64,000 bases of DNA, taken from Blumeriella jaapii (taxonomy: Eukaryota; Ascomycota; Leotiomycetes; Helotiales; Drepanopezizaceae). Below, one piece after another: positions 32,995 through 43,840 of the stretch. The stretch lies in assembly GCA_009599575.1 (NCBI GenBank), contig VWND01000007.1:1435501-1499500 (forward strand). Direction: 5' to 3'. Under the pieces are notes generated by a model. That model was given only the letters and a program-made list of their open reading frames with translations, made no database searches and was not told the origin of the DNA. The stretch's first letter is position 1; each line of letters starts with the position of its first letter. The position numbers were made by a program, and so were the translations under genes.

Positions 32995-34627
32995 ATGGGA
33001 AATCTGGGCGACCTGTCGCCAGGAGGGAGCGTAGCTGTCCGTCTCCCCCCCCCCCCGGTCCCATGTTCCTAACCCATCCACTTCCCCAGACACCGAACCT
33101 TGACTGACGACCATGTGGTTTTACAGATAGGCATTCTCGTCGGTCTGCTATCGACGAGTGTTCAAAGCCTGGGGCTCACGCTCCAGCGAAAGTCACACCT
33201 CCTAGAAGACGAGAAGCCCACATACGATGCCCGGCGCCCTCCATACCGCCGGCGGCGATGGCAGCTGGGCATGGGCATGTTTATCATATCGAACCTGGTC
33301 GGGAGCACGATTCAGATAACGACGTTACCACTGCCGGTACTATCTACACTGCAGGCGTCAGGGCTGGTCTTTAATTCGATCTGCGCAACGTTGATTATAG
33401 GGGAGCCTTTCACGAGGTGGTCTTTGGGAGGAACACTGCTGGTCAGCAGTGGTGCGGTGCTCATTGCTGTCTTTGGGGCTATACCGGAGCCGGCACATAG
33501 CCTGGACCAGTTGCTGCATTTGCTAGGCCGGAGGACGTCTGGCATGGATGGTATTGCAGCTCATACTAGTACTTGCGATTATCGGCATCGCTGCCTTTCT
33601 CTCCAGGATACCCAGCATCTCCTCTTCCCCACGAATACGGCTCCTTCGTGGCCTGGCGTATGGCTCCGTCAGTGGAATTCTCTCGGCGCACTCTCTCTTG
33701 GTGGCAAAATCAGCGGTAGAGCTGCTCGTGCGTACAGTCGTGGACCGCCACAACCAATTCGACCGTTGGCAATCCTGGGTCATCCTTTTGGGCCTAGTTA
33801 CTCTCGCGCTTACCCAACTCTACTACCTACATCACGGCCTCAAGCTGGTCTCAACCAGCGTGCTCTACCCGCTCGTTTTCTGCATCTACAACATCATCGC
33901 CATTCTCGACGGGCTCATCTACTTTGAGCAGGCGGACCGGCTCTCCGTGCTGCAAGCCTGCCTGATTGCTCTGGGAACCGTGATCCTCCTTTCGGGTGTG
34001 CTGGCCCTCTCCTGGCGCCTCTCGGACGAGCAAACCCCAGCACCGGTCGCACAGAGCGCACTGGCACCCGGTCTCGGCTTCGTCGAAGACACCGACAACG
34101 ACGAGTCGGCCGACTCTCTCGACGCCGACGAAGAAGCCTCCATTGGCGCCGAGCATCAAGCTCTGCTGCGCAACGAGCCCATGACACCCACCACTAAGGC
34201 AGATACGGTGCTGGGTGCTACGAGAAACGTGCGGAAAACAGTACGACTCACAGAAGCAGACGAGATTTGGGGAGAACTGGAAGACAATTCTACGAAGGGA
34301 ACCCCCTCTCCGGGCAGAGAAACGAGACGATCATCTGCATCCCTGTCGGTTTTCGCGCCCCCGATAGGCGCAGCAGACGAACCGGACGAGACTACGTCCC
34401 TTTTGCGCGCAAACACATCTCAACGAAGGAGGAGGCGGCGCTCGACCGGATTCCCGGGTTTCACAGCAAGACCCTCCCCGCGTGGAAGCGGAAGGCGGCA
34501 TAAGTCCCAGGATGCCACGGGCGGATTCTGGAAGTTGCAATGGTGGAGACGTGGGGATGGGAGCAACCCCCCTAGTCCCGGCGGGGAAGACGGGGGCGCT
34601 GGACCTTCGGCATTGGCGGTGCTGTGA
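32995..34627 (+). CDS. NIPA-like magnesium-transporter family membrane protein, frame change inside
   Basis: DUF803/NIPA relatives are multi-pass membrane proteins linked to magnesium transport. Exon 1 probably 32995-33036 (MGNLGDLSPGGSVA) with an odd GTCCGT donor, or to 33030 with GTAGCT; acceptor CAG at 33124-33126. Exon 2 reads IGILVGLLSTSVQSLGLTLQ, IISNLVGSTIQI, LVFNSICATLIIGEPFT and VLIAVFGAIPEPAHSLDQL, all typical of the family. At about 33529-33541 the conserved protein jumps frame: LLHLLGRRT in one frame, LAWMVLQLILVLAIIG in the next, with no room for an intron. Two bases appear missing, or one extra. After that the frame is open to 34627, with TM segments (…TSVLYPLVFCIYNIIAILDGLIYFEQ) and a roughly 190-residue disordered, Arg/Ser-rich cytosolic tail. 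Annotated as a CDS because both halves are well conserved; a pseudogene or an assembly indel are the alternatives. Confidence 0.8.
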
Positions 34628-35267
34628 GAACGTACCATTCCCTGGGAGGGAGACACACGTGTTATGAGCCATGAGATGGGAAAGTGACGAGGAAATTTGC
34701 ATCATGGCTGCAGAAAAGGCATGCATAGGGCTTCCGCACTTGGCGGAGTCAGGGCGTTTAGGGCGCGTACGCGGCGACGTGACGGACGGGCGTTGTATCG
34801 GGATTTGACTGGGATGGGCTAGGTGGTTGTACGATGAACGATCAAGCGTCATCTAGGATATCAGGTGTAGGCCGGTCAGGCGTTCGGAAGCACGCGAGTG
34901 AGCAAGCATAATGTTGTGTTGTACACACAAAATACACGCAGGGGGCATAGGAGGCCGGAGAGCGAGAGAGACACGAGGATTGTTTCAGCCAACATACTTC
35001 TTCTGGCTCGAGTCCTATTTTTTGACACTCTTTGGTGATTTGGTACCTCTTCCCTTTCCTTTCCTTCCCTCTGCTCTCCTTCCCTTCCCTTCCCTTCTTC
35101 TGCGTATGTACAGTACACACAAACTTGCTATCACAGTAGCAACAATCAACAATCAACAAGCCAATCAATCAATCAATCCACCGACCCAAATCGACATCCA
35201 AGCTTACTTACTTACTTTTTTTCTCACTACCTCATCCATCCATCTACCTACCTACCGCTGTAGATTC

Positions 35268-35428
35268 TTCCATCTACATCTACATCTACATCTACATCTA
35301 CATCTACATCTACATCTACATCTACATCTACATCTACATCTACATCTACATCTACATCTACATCTACATCTACATCTCTACATCTACATCTACATCTACA
35401 TCTACATCTACATCTACATCTACATCTA
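35268..35428. repeat. (CATCTA)n hexamer array
   Basis: About 26 units of a 6-bp repeat, perfect except for one CTCTA interruption near 35376. It produces long open frames on both strands (poly-HLHLHL and DVDVDV) that are not genes. Confidence 0.97.
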
Positions 35429-35438
35429 TACCGTACAG

Positions 35439-35474
35439 TAATTCGATTCAATTCGATTCGATTCGATTCGATTC
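35439..35474. repeat. (ATTCG)n pentamer run
   Basis: Seven ATTCG/ATTCA units immediately downstream of the CATCTA array. Confidence 0.9.
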
Positions 35475-35751
35475 GGAAGGTAACCTGGCTTGTTCGCGCT
35501 GCATTCTTTCCTTGACGGAGAAGAAAGACTGTGAGAGAATGAGAGAATGAAAGAAAGTGTGGAGACAGTGAGAGAATGAGGGTGTGTGTGTGGGTGTGGG
35601 TGTGAAGAGAGTGGAGAGAGAGTGTGCGGAGAGTGTGTGGAGAGAGAGAGTGTGTGGGTGTGGAGAGTGAGTGTGTGGAGAAAGAAAGAGTGGAGAGAGA
35701 CCATAAAGGGAATTGTGCTGAGCGAGGACGGAAGAATAGAAGATGGGTAAG

Positions 35752-35970
35752 AAAAGTACAGAAGTACAGCACAGCAAGTACAGTACAGTGAGTATAGTAC
35801 AGTAAGTACAGTACAGCAAGTACAGCACAGCAAGTACATCACAGTGGGTATAGTACAGTAAGTATAGTACAGTATGTATAGTAAAGTATGTATAGTACAG
35901 TAAGTACAGCACAGTAAGTACAGTACAGCAAGTACAGCACAGTGAGCATAGTACAGTAAGTACAGTACAG
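35752..35970. repeat. degenerate tandem array of AGTACAGTA/AGTACAGCA units
   Basis: About twenty units of 9-11 bp such as AGTACAGTA, AGTACAGCACAGCA and AGTATAGTACAGTA follow each other for 220 bp. Reverse-strand translation gives YCTVLTVLY-type peptides, which are artefacts. The unit is the same TACAGTA core that is scattered through other spacers. Confidence 0.93.
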
Positions 35971-36709
35971 TAGGCACTCTTTCCGAAGCCGTGTTCGAGT
36001 CGGTCTCGTGAGATTGCATCCATCACGTTACCGCACGGCATAGCACAGCACAGCACGGCACGGCATAGCAGGTTGGGACGTGCGCATATCAGATCACATC
36101 ACAACGAGGAGAAGAGAGAGAGAGAGAGAGCATGTTTTCAAGCCAGACCCGATGCGCCACAATGAACCGCGCCATCTGATGATCATGGCCGAAGAACCCG
36201 GTACTGTACACAGAGAGCGAGAGCGTGAAAGAGGACCGACAACCCTTTCGCCCCCCCGAAACCCCTAACCTCCCGAAAACCAGCGCAAAAAGAAAGAGGA
36301 ACACAAGGAAAGAGAAGGAAAAAGACGACCGCGGTCACATGAAGCAAGCCCGGAAGCAGATGTCTCCTCCCAAGAGCCTTTCTTGCAGATTCCCCGGCCG
36401 ACCCGACCCGACCCGACCGAACCGGACCGACCTCCGATCCACAAGCCATTCGTCTCCCGTCCCCCCGTGTGCCCTTCCTGTCCGGACCGATTATGCCCAC
36501 GCGCATCGTTGATTTTGGAAAGTGCAAGTCGGAAACACATGAAAAGGAAAAGCCCAGCTAAAGAGACACCGAAACACCAAGATGACGATTAATGTTGGGA
36601 AATCGTTCAAAGTCTCGCAGGACACGAACGTTATGAGACGCGTTGTATTATGTGTCGGGTATCAGGATTAAAGAAGACCCCTCCGTGTACTGGGCTGCAC
36701 GACGCGTCT

Positions 36710-37571
36710 TTACGCCTGATGCGAATGTTGCTGGGGAATGCCGCCCTGCGAGGGCATCGGGTAGCTGCCTCTTTGTTGCTGCGCCACGTAGGTCTGGTAG
36801 GCCAGCGCTTGTTGCTGCTCGAGACTCTGCGACATGTAGTTGGGGTGCATGTTGGGGGGTTGCTGTGGCATGCCGGGCCGGCCTGCTGAGGGGGTAGATG
36901 TTGGGGGGTGGGCTCCTCGGGCGAGTCGACCGTGTTCTGGTCGTCGACCCCGTTCTCTCCATTACCTGCCGGTTCGGGCGCGTTCAGGCAGGCCTGGGCG
37001 CGGTTAGCAGACGGCTCGGGGGCCCGCGGGAGCGCGGCACGCACCTGGATCAGATTCTTCCCCTCGGCCTTGGTGACCAGCGGCTGCAGCTTGGGGGTGG
37101 TGAAGGTGTAGACCAGCCCCGTCTCGGAGACGACGAGCAGGAGGACCTGCGTGCCCGTCAGGACGGACAGTTCGTATGCCTGTGGGGCGGATGATGGGTC
37201 AGCACGGGATCGGTGGAACGGGGAAGGCGATGGGCCTCGCCCTCGCCCTCGCCATCGCGAGGGGAGGGCGAGGGCGCGGTCGCGGGCGCGACGCGCGACA
37301 GCGACACCATTGCCACCAACGACTGACTGACCTTCTTCATGATGCCGGCCTTGCGCTTGGAGAAGGTGATGTGGCGACGCGACTTGTCGGTGATGAACTT
37401 GATCTCGATCTTCCTGCGCTCGCGCCCGGGCTTGTCGTCGTCGTCGTCGTCGTCGTCGGCCGTGGAAGGGCGCTGGCGCTTGACGCCGCGACTCTCGGTG
37501 CCATTGGCCACGGCATGGTCGTCGAGGGCCGACGGCGAGCCTTGGTCGTGTTGGTCGGTGATGTCGGCCAT
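36710..37571 (-). CDS. MCM1: Mcm1-type MADS-box transcription factor
   Basis: Nuclear SRF-class regulator that pairs with mating-type, cell-cycle and other cofactors. Exon 1 37571-37332 holds an acidic N-terminus (poly-Asp) and the first half of the MADS box (RRKIEIKFITDKSRRHITFSKRKAGIMKK). A 152-bp intron with a weak GTCAGT donor (37180-37331) splits the MADS box; exon 2 (37179-37045) reads AYELSVLTGTQVLLLVVSETG and KLQPLVTKAEGKNLIQ. A 51-bp intron (36994-37044, with CTAAC) follows. Exon 3 begins ACLNAPEPA; the conserved Gln-rich end (MPQQPPNMHPNYMSQ... to QQHSHQA, stop 36710-36712) is in a different frame. A third intron of 83 or 80 bp (GTAATG at 36965 to CAG at 36883/36886) restores it and gives about 191 aa. 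However, the removed piece reads like a plausible acidic linker (NTVDSPEEP), so a one-base lesion near 36885 is the alternative. Confidence 0.92.
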
Positions 37572-38395
37572 GGTTGACTTTTTGCGGTGGGATGACGAGG
37601 ATGTCTCTTTTGAGTTGGGGTGCTCGGTGACCTTACTGGATCTGGGGGGGGGGGGGGGTGGGTGGGTGGAGGCAGCAGCCGGTTTGGACTTGTTTAGAGG
37701 GGGGGGGGGGGGGGTGTGGGTGTGGGAGTGGGAGCGGGAGTGGTGCTTGTCGGCTTGTCGGGGCGAAACCTGGTCGGGAGGCGCTGGATGGAGATTGGCG
37801 TGGAAGGGAGGGCCCGAGGGAGGGCAGACTGGGTGTGGAGGGCGTGTGTGTGGTGTGTGGTGTGTGTGTGTGAATGTGGGAGGGGCGATGCTGTGAAGAG
37901 CAGACGCGTGTGGATTAGCGATCGAGGGAAGGAAGGATGGATGGAAGGAAGGATGGAGGATGGATGGAGGATGGAGGCGTTGATCGACCTGCAACAGGCA
38001 ACGTGAGGGCGGTGCGCGACAGACAGACGGAGAGAGGGCGCATCGCCTGTGCCTGTGCCTGCGCCTGTGCCTGTACCGTACGCACAAGTACTGACTGCAC
38101 TGGGGCATGGCCGAGGGGCCGCTGGGCGCACGGAGGCCGGATCAACATGGCCGAGAGTGGAGCCGCACCACGGCCCGTCATTGGACGGCCGCAGGATCAT
38201 CCTCGGCCGCCGGACCATCTCGGCCGGCGCACGCAGGCTGGGCGTGGTGGCCAAGTCGTGGCTGCCGTGATGCTTGACTCGCAGTGCCGTCGAGGGCGGG
38301 GAGGGGGAAGATGGAAAGAGAGAGGGAGGGAGGGAGGAGGGGCAGAGAGATAGACAGACACGAGGAATAGAAGAAAGCGAAAAAAGGAGAAGGAG

Positions 38396-38515
38396 AAAGA
38401 GGAAGGAGAAAAGAGGAAGAGGAAGAGAAGAAACTGAAGAAGAAGAAACTGAAAAACAAGAAACTGAAGAACAAGAAACTGAAGAAGAAGAAACTGAAGA
38501 AGAAGAAACCAAAGA
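38396..38515. repeat. GAAACTGAAGAAGAA purine minisatellite
   Basis: Five to six copies of an 18-bp unit (AACTGAAGAACAAGAAAC type) in an all-purine-rich stretch, preceded by GGA-rich DNA from 38285. Confidence 0.85.
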
Positions 38516-41330
38516 TGCAACCGAAACCGAAAAACAAACCGACTAGAAACCGAAACAGAGAGAGAAACGAGAACCCGAAAATACGTACCAGGCGCGTGTG
38601 GTGCGGTGCGCGGCGGTGCGCGGCGGTGCGGTGCGGTGCGGTGCGTGCTGGACGTTGCGGTGCGTGGTGTCGAGTCGACTCTCGTCACCCCCTTCTTGGC
38701 TGGAAGAGGTAAGTCGGTAAGTCGCGCGCGCCCTTTTTTCTGCGAAAGAGGATTTGTGGCCTCTTAAGGATAGATCGGATCGCTGCACGCGCTAGATGAG
38801 GTAAGCGTGGGCCGGGCGGTGAGCGGCGCACGTGCACGGCCGCGCGACGGGGGCGGCAGCTTCCACATCGGGCAATGATCGCGATCGCGGGCCGTTCGTC
38901 CTGTCCAGCTCCTCGACGCGCGACCGAGAGGACGCGGGCCCGCCTGGTACAGACCGTGGCACCGTGAGGACCTGCCGTGCAGTGCGGTTCCGCACTGGAT
39001 CGCATGTACTCATGGTGCCGTACGATGTACTGTGTTGTGTACATTCCTCGGTGCGGCGCGGTGCGGCGGTGCGGTGCGGTGCTGTGCTGTACTGTACATC
39101 CGACACAGTACCCTACATACCCTCCTGTGCTGTACATCCCGACACACCAATGCCGCCTGCTCTCCACTCCACTCCTCCTCCTCCTCCCCCTCCTCCTCCT
39201 CCTCCCCCCCCCCCTCTTCCTCCTCCCACCATCCACCGATCGGCGCAACCGCAACACTACGGTTCATACATGAACCTACAGTGCAGTGCTGTACATCCTC
39301 TCCAGTACCAACCACCAGGACCGGATACCAAAGGATTCGAGAGCCAAGGCAGGTCGCCAGGCAGGTCGCCAGGCAGGTAGGGAATAGCTTGGGCCTTCAC
39401 TGATCGCTCCCCGATCTCTCTCGCGTTCCGGACCGTACGGTACAGACGTGTGTGCTCCTCCCGAGTCTCGAGTCGCGACTTCGACTGACCTCTCTCTCTC
39501 CTCTCTTCTCTCCTCTCTCCTCGCCCTCGAATCTCCCAAACGCCACAACCGCCTCCTGCATCGAGAATCATTCGACGATGGAGCATGCCAATATAGAAGT
39601 AATAAACTTCCAGCGCGGCTGCCAATCCGCCACGGCCTTCCTCCCCTTCTTCCATGCATCACGTCTCCCAACGATTCCTACAGCAGGCCAGCCAGCCAGC
39701 CAGCCAGCCAGCAAGCAAGCACGCTTGCAGAATCGTCGGGTGGGCATGATTCCGCCGCACCAACCATCCCAATCTGCACCGGGCCGGCAACTTTATTTTC
39801 TCTACTGTACATACAGTACTGTGCCCTGGGGCGGTCTCGCACACACAATACCTTGCTTGAGCTTATCTGCTTGTTTTTTCTTCATCTCCACCCCAGCATC
39901 TCGGCCGAATCAGGCCAAGTGTCGACGGCCCGATCGGCTTCGACGCGTCCTACTGCACGTCGAGGGTAATCTCGCGCTGCAAGGTGATAGTACCGAGACA
40001 CTCGGTGGCCCGCTGCGGCGACGCGAAGGGTCTCATCGACACGCGTGCGAATGCGTATGTGGTTTTACTTCGCGGCTCGTTCGACGACAGCGCCTCTGCG
40101 CTCGAGAATGCGCGGCTGGAGGTTCTGCGACGCGACGCGACGCGACGGATGTGCCCACGCGGCTCACGGCCGCACGCGCGCTGGACGAGCGAGCGTCACC
40201 CGCGGGATCGGTATCGATCCATCCCTGATAGATCACCAAAGCTTGAAATATTGAATGCGCGAAATAGGCGATTCCGCTTCGGTCATGTCCTTCCGATAAT
40301 CGATCCCATGGCCTCCACTTCCAACGGTCTCCTGGAGCGGCGGAGCCCAAGAGCCAGGCCAGAGCAGATCAGATCAAGCAGTGCTGTAAATGAAAAAGGA
40401 CCAAGCAACGCGATCCTATCTATGCGAAACTGCCCCTCCCTTGCGTTCCCTCGCCTAATGGACATCTATTTCTGGATCTTGAAGGCCCTGTCCCCCCTCC
40501 CTCCCCACTGTCGCTCCCGCTCCCACACTTGGCAACGAGGTCCACCACCCACTTATTACGCAAACGAGGAAAACATCAAGATCAACGACATTCAATCCGA
40601 GAAGATGATACGGTTTGAATTGTCCCAAGGTTTAGCTGGGAAATGCTCGTCACGCGGACTCTTGTAAATCAATAAAACGTGCTTCCATCAGATCCTCATT
40701 CCTAAGTATTGGACAAGGACTTGTAGGCAAGTTAATCGGTGTACAGTACTGTACTGTAAAAGCAAACATGAGGATCTCTTAACAGATGCGGTAATATACA
40801 GTACCATCCTCCTTATCTTCAGGCTAGGAGTGTGATGAATCAAAACGTCGTAATAATGAATTCCGACCGTTAGGATCCCCAATTGTTTCTGTGCGTGGGA
40901 CGAATCTCTGCTGGGGGTCGCAGAGGGGGTTACACACTGTACTTATGTGCTGTACAGTAAGTGGTTGTTGGTCCAATGGCAGGTCATGGCGCCCGCGCAT
41001 TGTGATCTCGTGATGTACTGTAGCACTTTTAAATCTCCCCCACTGCCTACCACGTACAATACTGTACTGTACTGTACTGTACTGTACCGTCCGAACATTT
41101 CCTCGTCGAACGGGATTTGGAAACGGGATTTGGAAAGGAAAGAAGAAAATCCACCACCTTTTTTAGGTTGGTGATAAGGCAGATTCTCGGTAGATGTCAG
41201 ATAGTGTACTGTACTGTACTGTACTGTATGTAGGTTTACAGTTTGTACTGTATGTACTGTGCTGTACCTACCGTGCGAACAAAACCACTTGAATCCGAAG
41301 GGCGAAGGGGGTCTCGCTTTCTTTTCTTTC

Positions 41331-41553
41331 TTCTTTCTTTCTCTTTTTTTTTTTTTTTTCTTTTCTTTTTTTCTTTTCTTTTCTTTCTTTTCTTTCTGTT
41401 TCTTTCTTTTCTTTTCTTTTCTTTTCTTTTCTTTTCTTTTCTTTTCTTTTCTTTTTTTCTTTCTTTCTTTTCTTTTCTTTTCTTTTCTTTTCTTTTCTTT
41501 TCTTTTCTTTTCTTTTCTTTTCTTTTCTTTTCTTTTCTTTTCTTTTCTTCTCT
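41331..41553. repeat. (TTTTC)n polypyrimidine tract
   Basis: About 220 bases made almost only of T and C, mainly TTTTC pentamers with TTTCTTTC interruptions. Such mirror-symmetric polypyrimidine DNA can form triplexes; that is inference. It yields FFSFLFF pseudo-ORFs. Confidence 0.95.
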
Positions 41554-41984
41554 ACTACCCAGAGGATTGGGATTGGGTTTGGGTTGGGTTTGGGGGGGAG
41601 TTCCCGTTCTTTACCTACCTTACCTTTTTATACGATGTACTGTACTGTACAGCATAGTACTGTACCTTACCTTGGGTAGCAAGATCATACAGTATGTACC
41701 ACACAGTATGTACCACACAGTATCATACCATACCGTACCGTACACATACATACAGTACATACACATACATCACACAAACACATACACACACACACACACA
41801 CACACCCCTCTCGCATTCCCAACTTCCCTTCAGGTGAGAACCGGATCTCCTGCCGTACCCATACTCATACCCACACCCATACTCATACCCGTACCCTTTT
41901 CCGTACCCGTACCCACAACCATACCCATAACCATACCCTCCCCGTACCCTTCCCCGTACCCTTCCCGTACCCGGTACAGTACAT

Positions 41985-42118
41985 ACATACAGTATATACA
42001 TACATACAGTACATACAGTATATACATACAGTATATACATACAGTATATACATACAGTATATACATACAGTATATACATACAGTATATACATACAGTATA
42101 TACATACAGTATATATAC
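41985..42118. repeat. 13-bp tandem array (ATACATACAGTAT)n
   Basis: About nine near-identical 13-bp units that again contain the ACAGTAT core. Both strands give YILYVYTVC-type spurious peptides. Confidence 0.93.
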
Positions 42119-42243
42119 ACGAAAATGCCCCCTCGCCGACCAACCAACCTACCGACTGACGGACCTGTTTTCCAGATCCTCCCCCGTTTTGTCTTGTCAC
42201 ACGCCCGTGAGCTTTTCTTTACGGGGTTTGGCGGGCTGGGTTT

Positions 42244-42352
42244 GGGGATGGGGATGGGGATGGGGATGGGGATGGGGATGGGGATGGGGATGGGGATGGG
42301 GATGGGGATGGGGATGGGGGGATGGGGGGATGGGGATGGGGATGGGTTTGTG
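42244..42352. repeat. (GGGGAT)n hexamer array
   Basis: About 16-18 copies of GGGGAT followed by G-rich GGAGGGAGGA DNA to 42468. Regular runs of four G make G-quadruplex formation possible on the plus strand. Confidence 0.95.
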
Positions 42353-42469
42353 TGGGAGGAGGGAGGTGGGAGGAGGGAGGAGGGAGGAGGGGAGGGGAGA
42401 GGAGGGAGGGAGGAGGGAGAGGTGGGAGGAGGGAAAGGGGGAGAGGGGGGGAGAGGGGAGAGGGGGCGT

Positions 42470-42760
42470 GTAGTTGTGTGTGTGTATGTATGTGTTTTTT
42501 GTAGGGTGTGTGTGTTTGTTGATGTATTTGTTTGTGGGTTTGTAGGTTTGTATCTATAGCGTGTGAGTGTGTTCGTATGTGTGTATATGTGTGGTGTATG
42601 TATGTGTGTATGTTTGTATGTGTGTTTATATGTTAGGTATGTATATAGATTTGTATTTATAGCGTATATGTGTTTAAATGTATATTTGCATTGTTGTATA
42701 TATTTGTAATTGTATATGTGTATGTGTATATATATATATATATATATATGTTTGTATACA
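42470..42760. repeat. (GT)n/(TATG)n-rich tract with TA run
   Basis: Alternating TGTG, TATG and TTTG dinucleotide and tetranucleotide blocks ending in a TA run at 42728-42748. The nearby ORFs, such as the one at 42670, are artefacts. Confidence 0.85.
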
Positions 42761-43430
42761 CAGTACTTATGTACCGCCCACCTGCCCGATTAGGAACACA
42801 CACACACACAGTACAGTACAGACAGGTCCATCCCGCTCTTCAAGGTACAACACAGTACCGTACAGCACAGCACCTACCTCACCTACAACACACTACGTAC
42901 CTCCCTAGTGATGTATATCTGCATCGAGCTGTTTCCCTTCCGATCCACTCCCGTCGCTCGCATCTTGCCCTTCTGCTGCAATGGATCCTTGGTACCTACA
43001 GTACCCAGCTACCTGTACTGTACTGTACGTGTGTACCTGGCAGATGGGAATCGCACGTGATAGCGCGATGGTGGACAAGAGGTGGGCTTGGGACGTCCGC
43101 TGCTAGGGGGAGTGTTGTCTTCGAGGTCGCGGAAGATACAGCATAACACAGCATAACACAGCACAGCAAGGCATAGCACAGCATAATAGGATGCTTTGCC
43201 ACTGGGGAGACCTGGAGGAAGACTCGTGCTAGCTAGCCTGCAAAATCGTCGCCGTCGTCGACCTCATACTCCAGGGCGGCAGAGATAGAGACCTGACGAG
43301 TGAGGCCCGTAGCGAGCGAGATGGGAAAGGAAATCCATTATGATATGCGTATGACCCTACCACCTACTGTAGGTACGGAGATGGACTGCTTTTCTCGGGT
43401 TCGGCCAGAGACGGTCGGGACACGGTCGGG

Positions 43431-43502
43431 ACTCTTTGCACAGTCGAGACTCTTTGCACAGTCGAGACTCTTTGCACAGTCGAGACTCTTTGCACAGTCT
43501 GG
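43431..43502. repeat. 18-bp minisatellite, four copies
   Basis: Four head-to-tail copies of ACTCTTTGCACAGTCGAG, the last ending TCTGG. The period is a multiple of three, so all frames stay open and encode LFAQSR or CAKSLD repeats, but no surrounding coding evidence exists. It lies about 150 bp downstream of the copper transporter stop codon. Confidence 0.95.
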
Positions 43503-43647
43503 GGCTCTTACATACAAAAGAATGCTCACGCGGAGCGATTGCTGTCTTGCTTGCGCGAGAACAAACCAACGTCTATTTGCAGTGGCGGATGCGGGCTTCC
43601 AACAACGCCGTTATCCATCTATCATGATTACAATGTTTCAAGATGCG

Positions 43648-43804
43648 CTAATGCTCCGAGGTTGCATATCTTCCCAGAACGAGACTACCGAGGAAGGTCC
43701 CGGCGAGCACGGAAAGAAAGTAGCCCACGTTCATGGTCATGATCGCCAACATGCTAAGTAGACCAGCAATCAGCACATGAATCATCGGTACGAACCCCAC
43801 GCAA

Positions 43805-43840
<36 letters not shown>

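Larger units (their letters stand above)
34628..36709. other. repeat-rich 3'-3' spacer between the NIPA-like and MCM1 genes
   Basis: Contains CAATCAAT and CTTACTTA runs, the CATCTA array, ATTCG repeats (35439-35474), GAGAGTGTGTG purine/GT-rich DNA (35520-35700), the AGTACAGTA array and AG runs (36109-36130). No recognisable ORF. Confidence 0.75.
37572..43647. other. 6-kb low-complexity spacer, divergent from MCM1
   Basis: Upstream of MCM1 are G runs (37647-37657, 37699-37713), GGAAGGATGGAT repeats (37925-37980), CTGTGC repeats (38046-38075), AAGAAACTG 18-bp repeats (38396-38515) and GCGGTGCGGTG tracts (38600-38650, 39055-39085). Then come TACTGTA palindromes (39090-39105, 40744-40757, 41057-41092, 41205-41230) and the microsatellite cluster at 41.3-42.8 kb. 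The longest ORFs (for example 39984-40667 and 41243-42559) either translate repeats or show no domain. I find no supportable gene. Confidence 0.75.

Noticed and set aside
33037..33126. Start of the NIPA-like protein at the TTG at 33100 or by reading through the upstream region
   Set aside because: TTG is not expected as a start here, and the segment before ATAGGC ends in a normal acceptor (TTTTACAG) preceded by CTGAC, so it is read as intron.
34911..36056. ORFs encoding HLHLHL, DVDVDV and YCTVLTVLY peptides
   Set aside because: They translate the CATCTA and AGTACAGTA arrays.
39984..40667. A 227-codon plus-strand ORF in the 6-kb spacer
   Set aside because: GC-rich, no domain or homologous pattern that I can recognise, and competing frames are open; not enough to call a gene.
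41243..42559. A 438-codon ORF, the longest in the spacer
   Set aside because: It crosses TTTTC, ATACATACAGTAT and GGGGAT arrays and consists of their translations.
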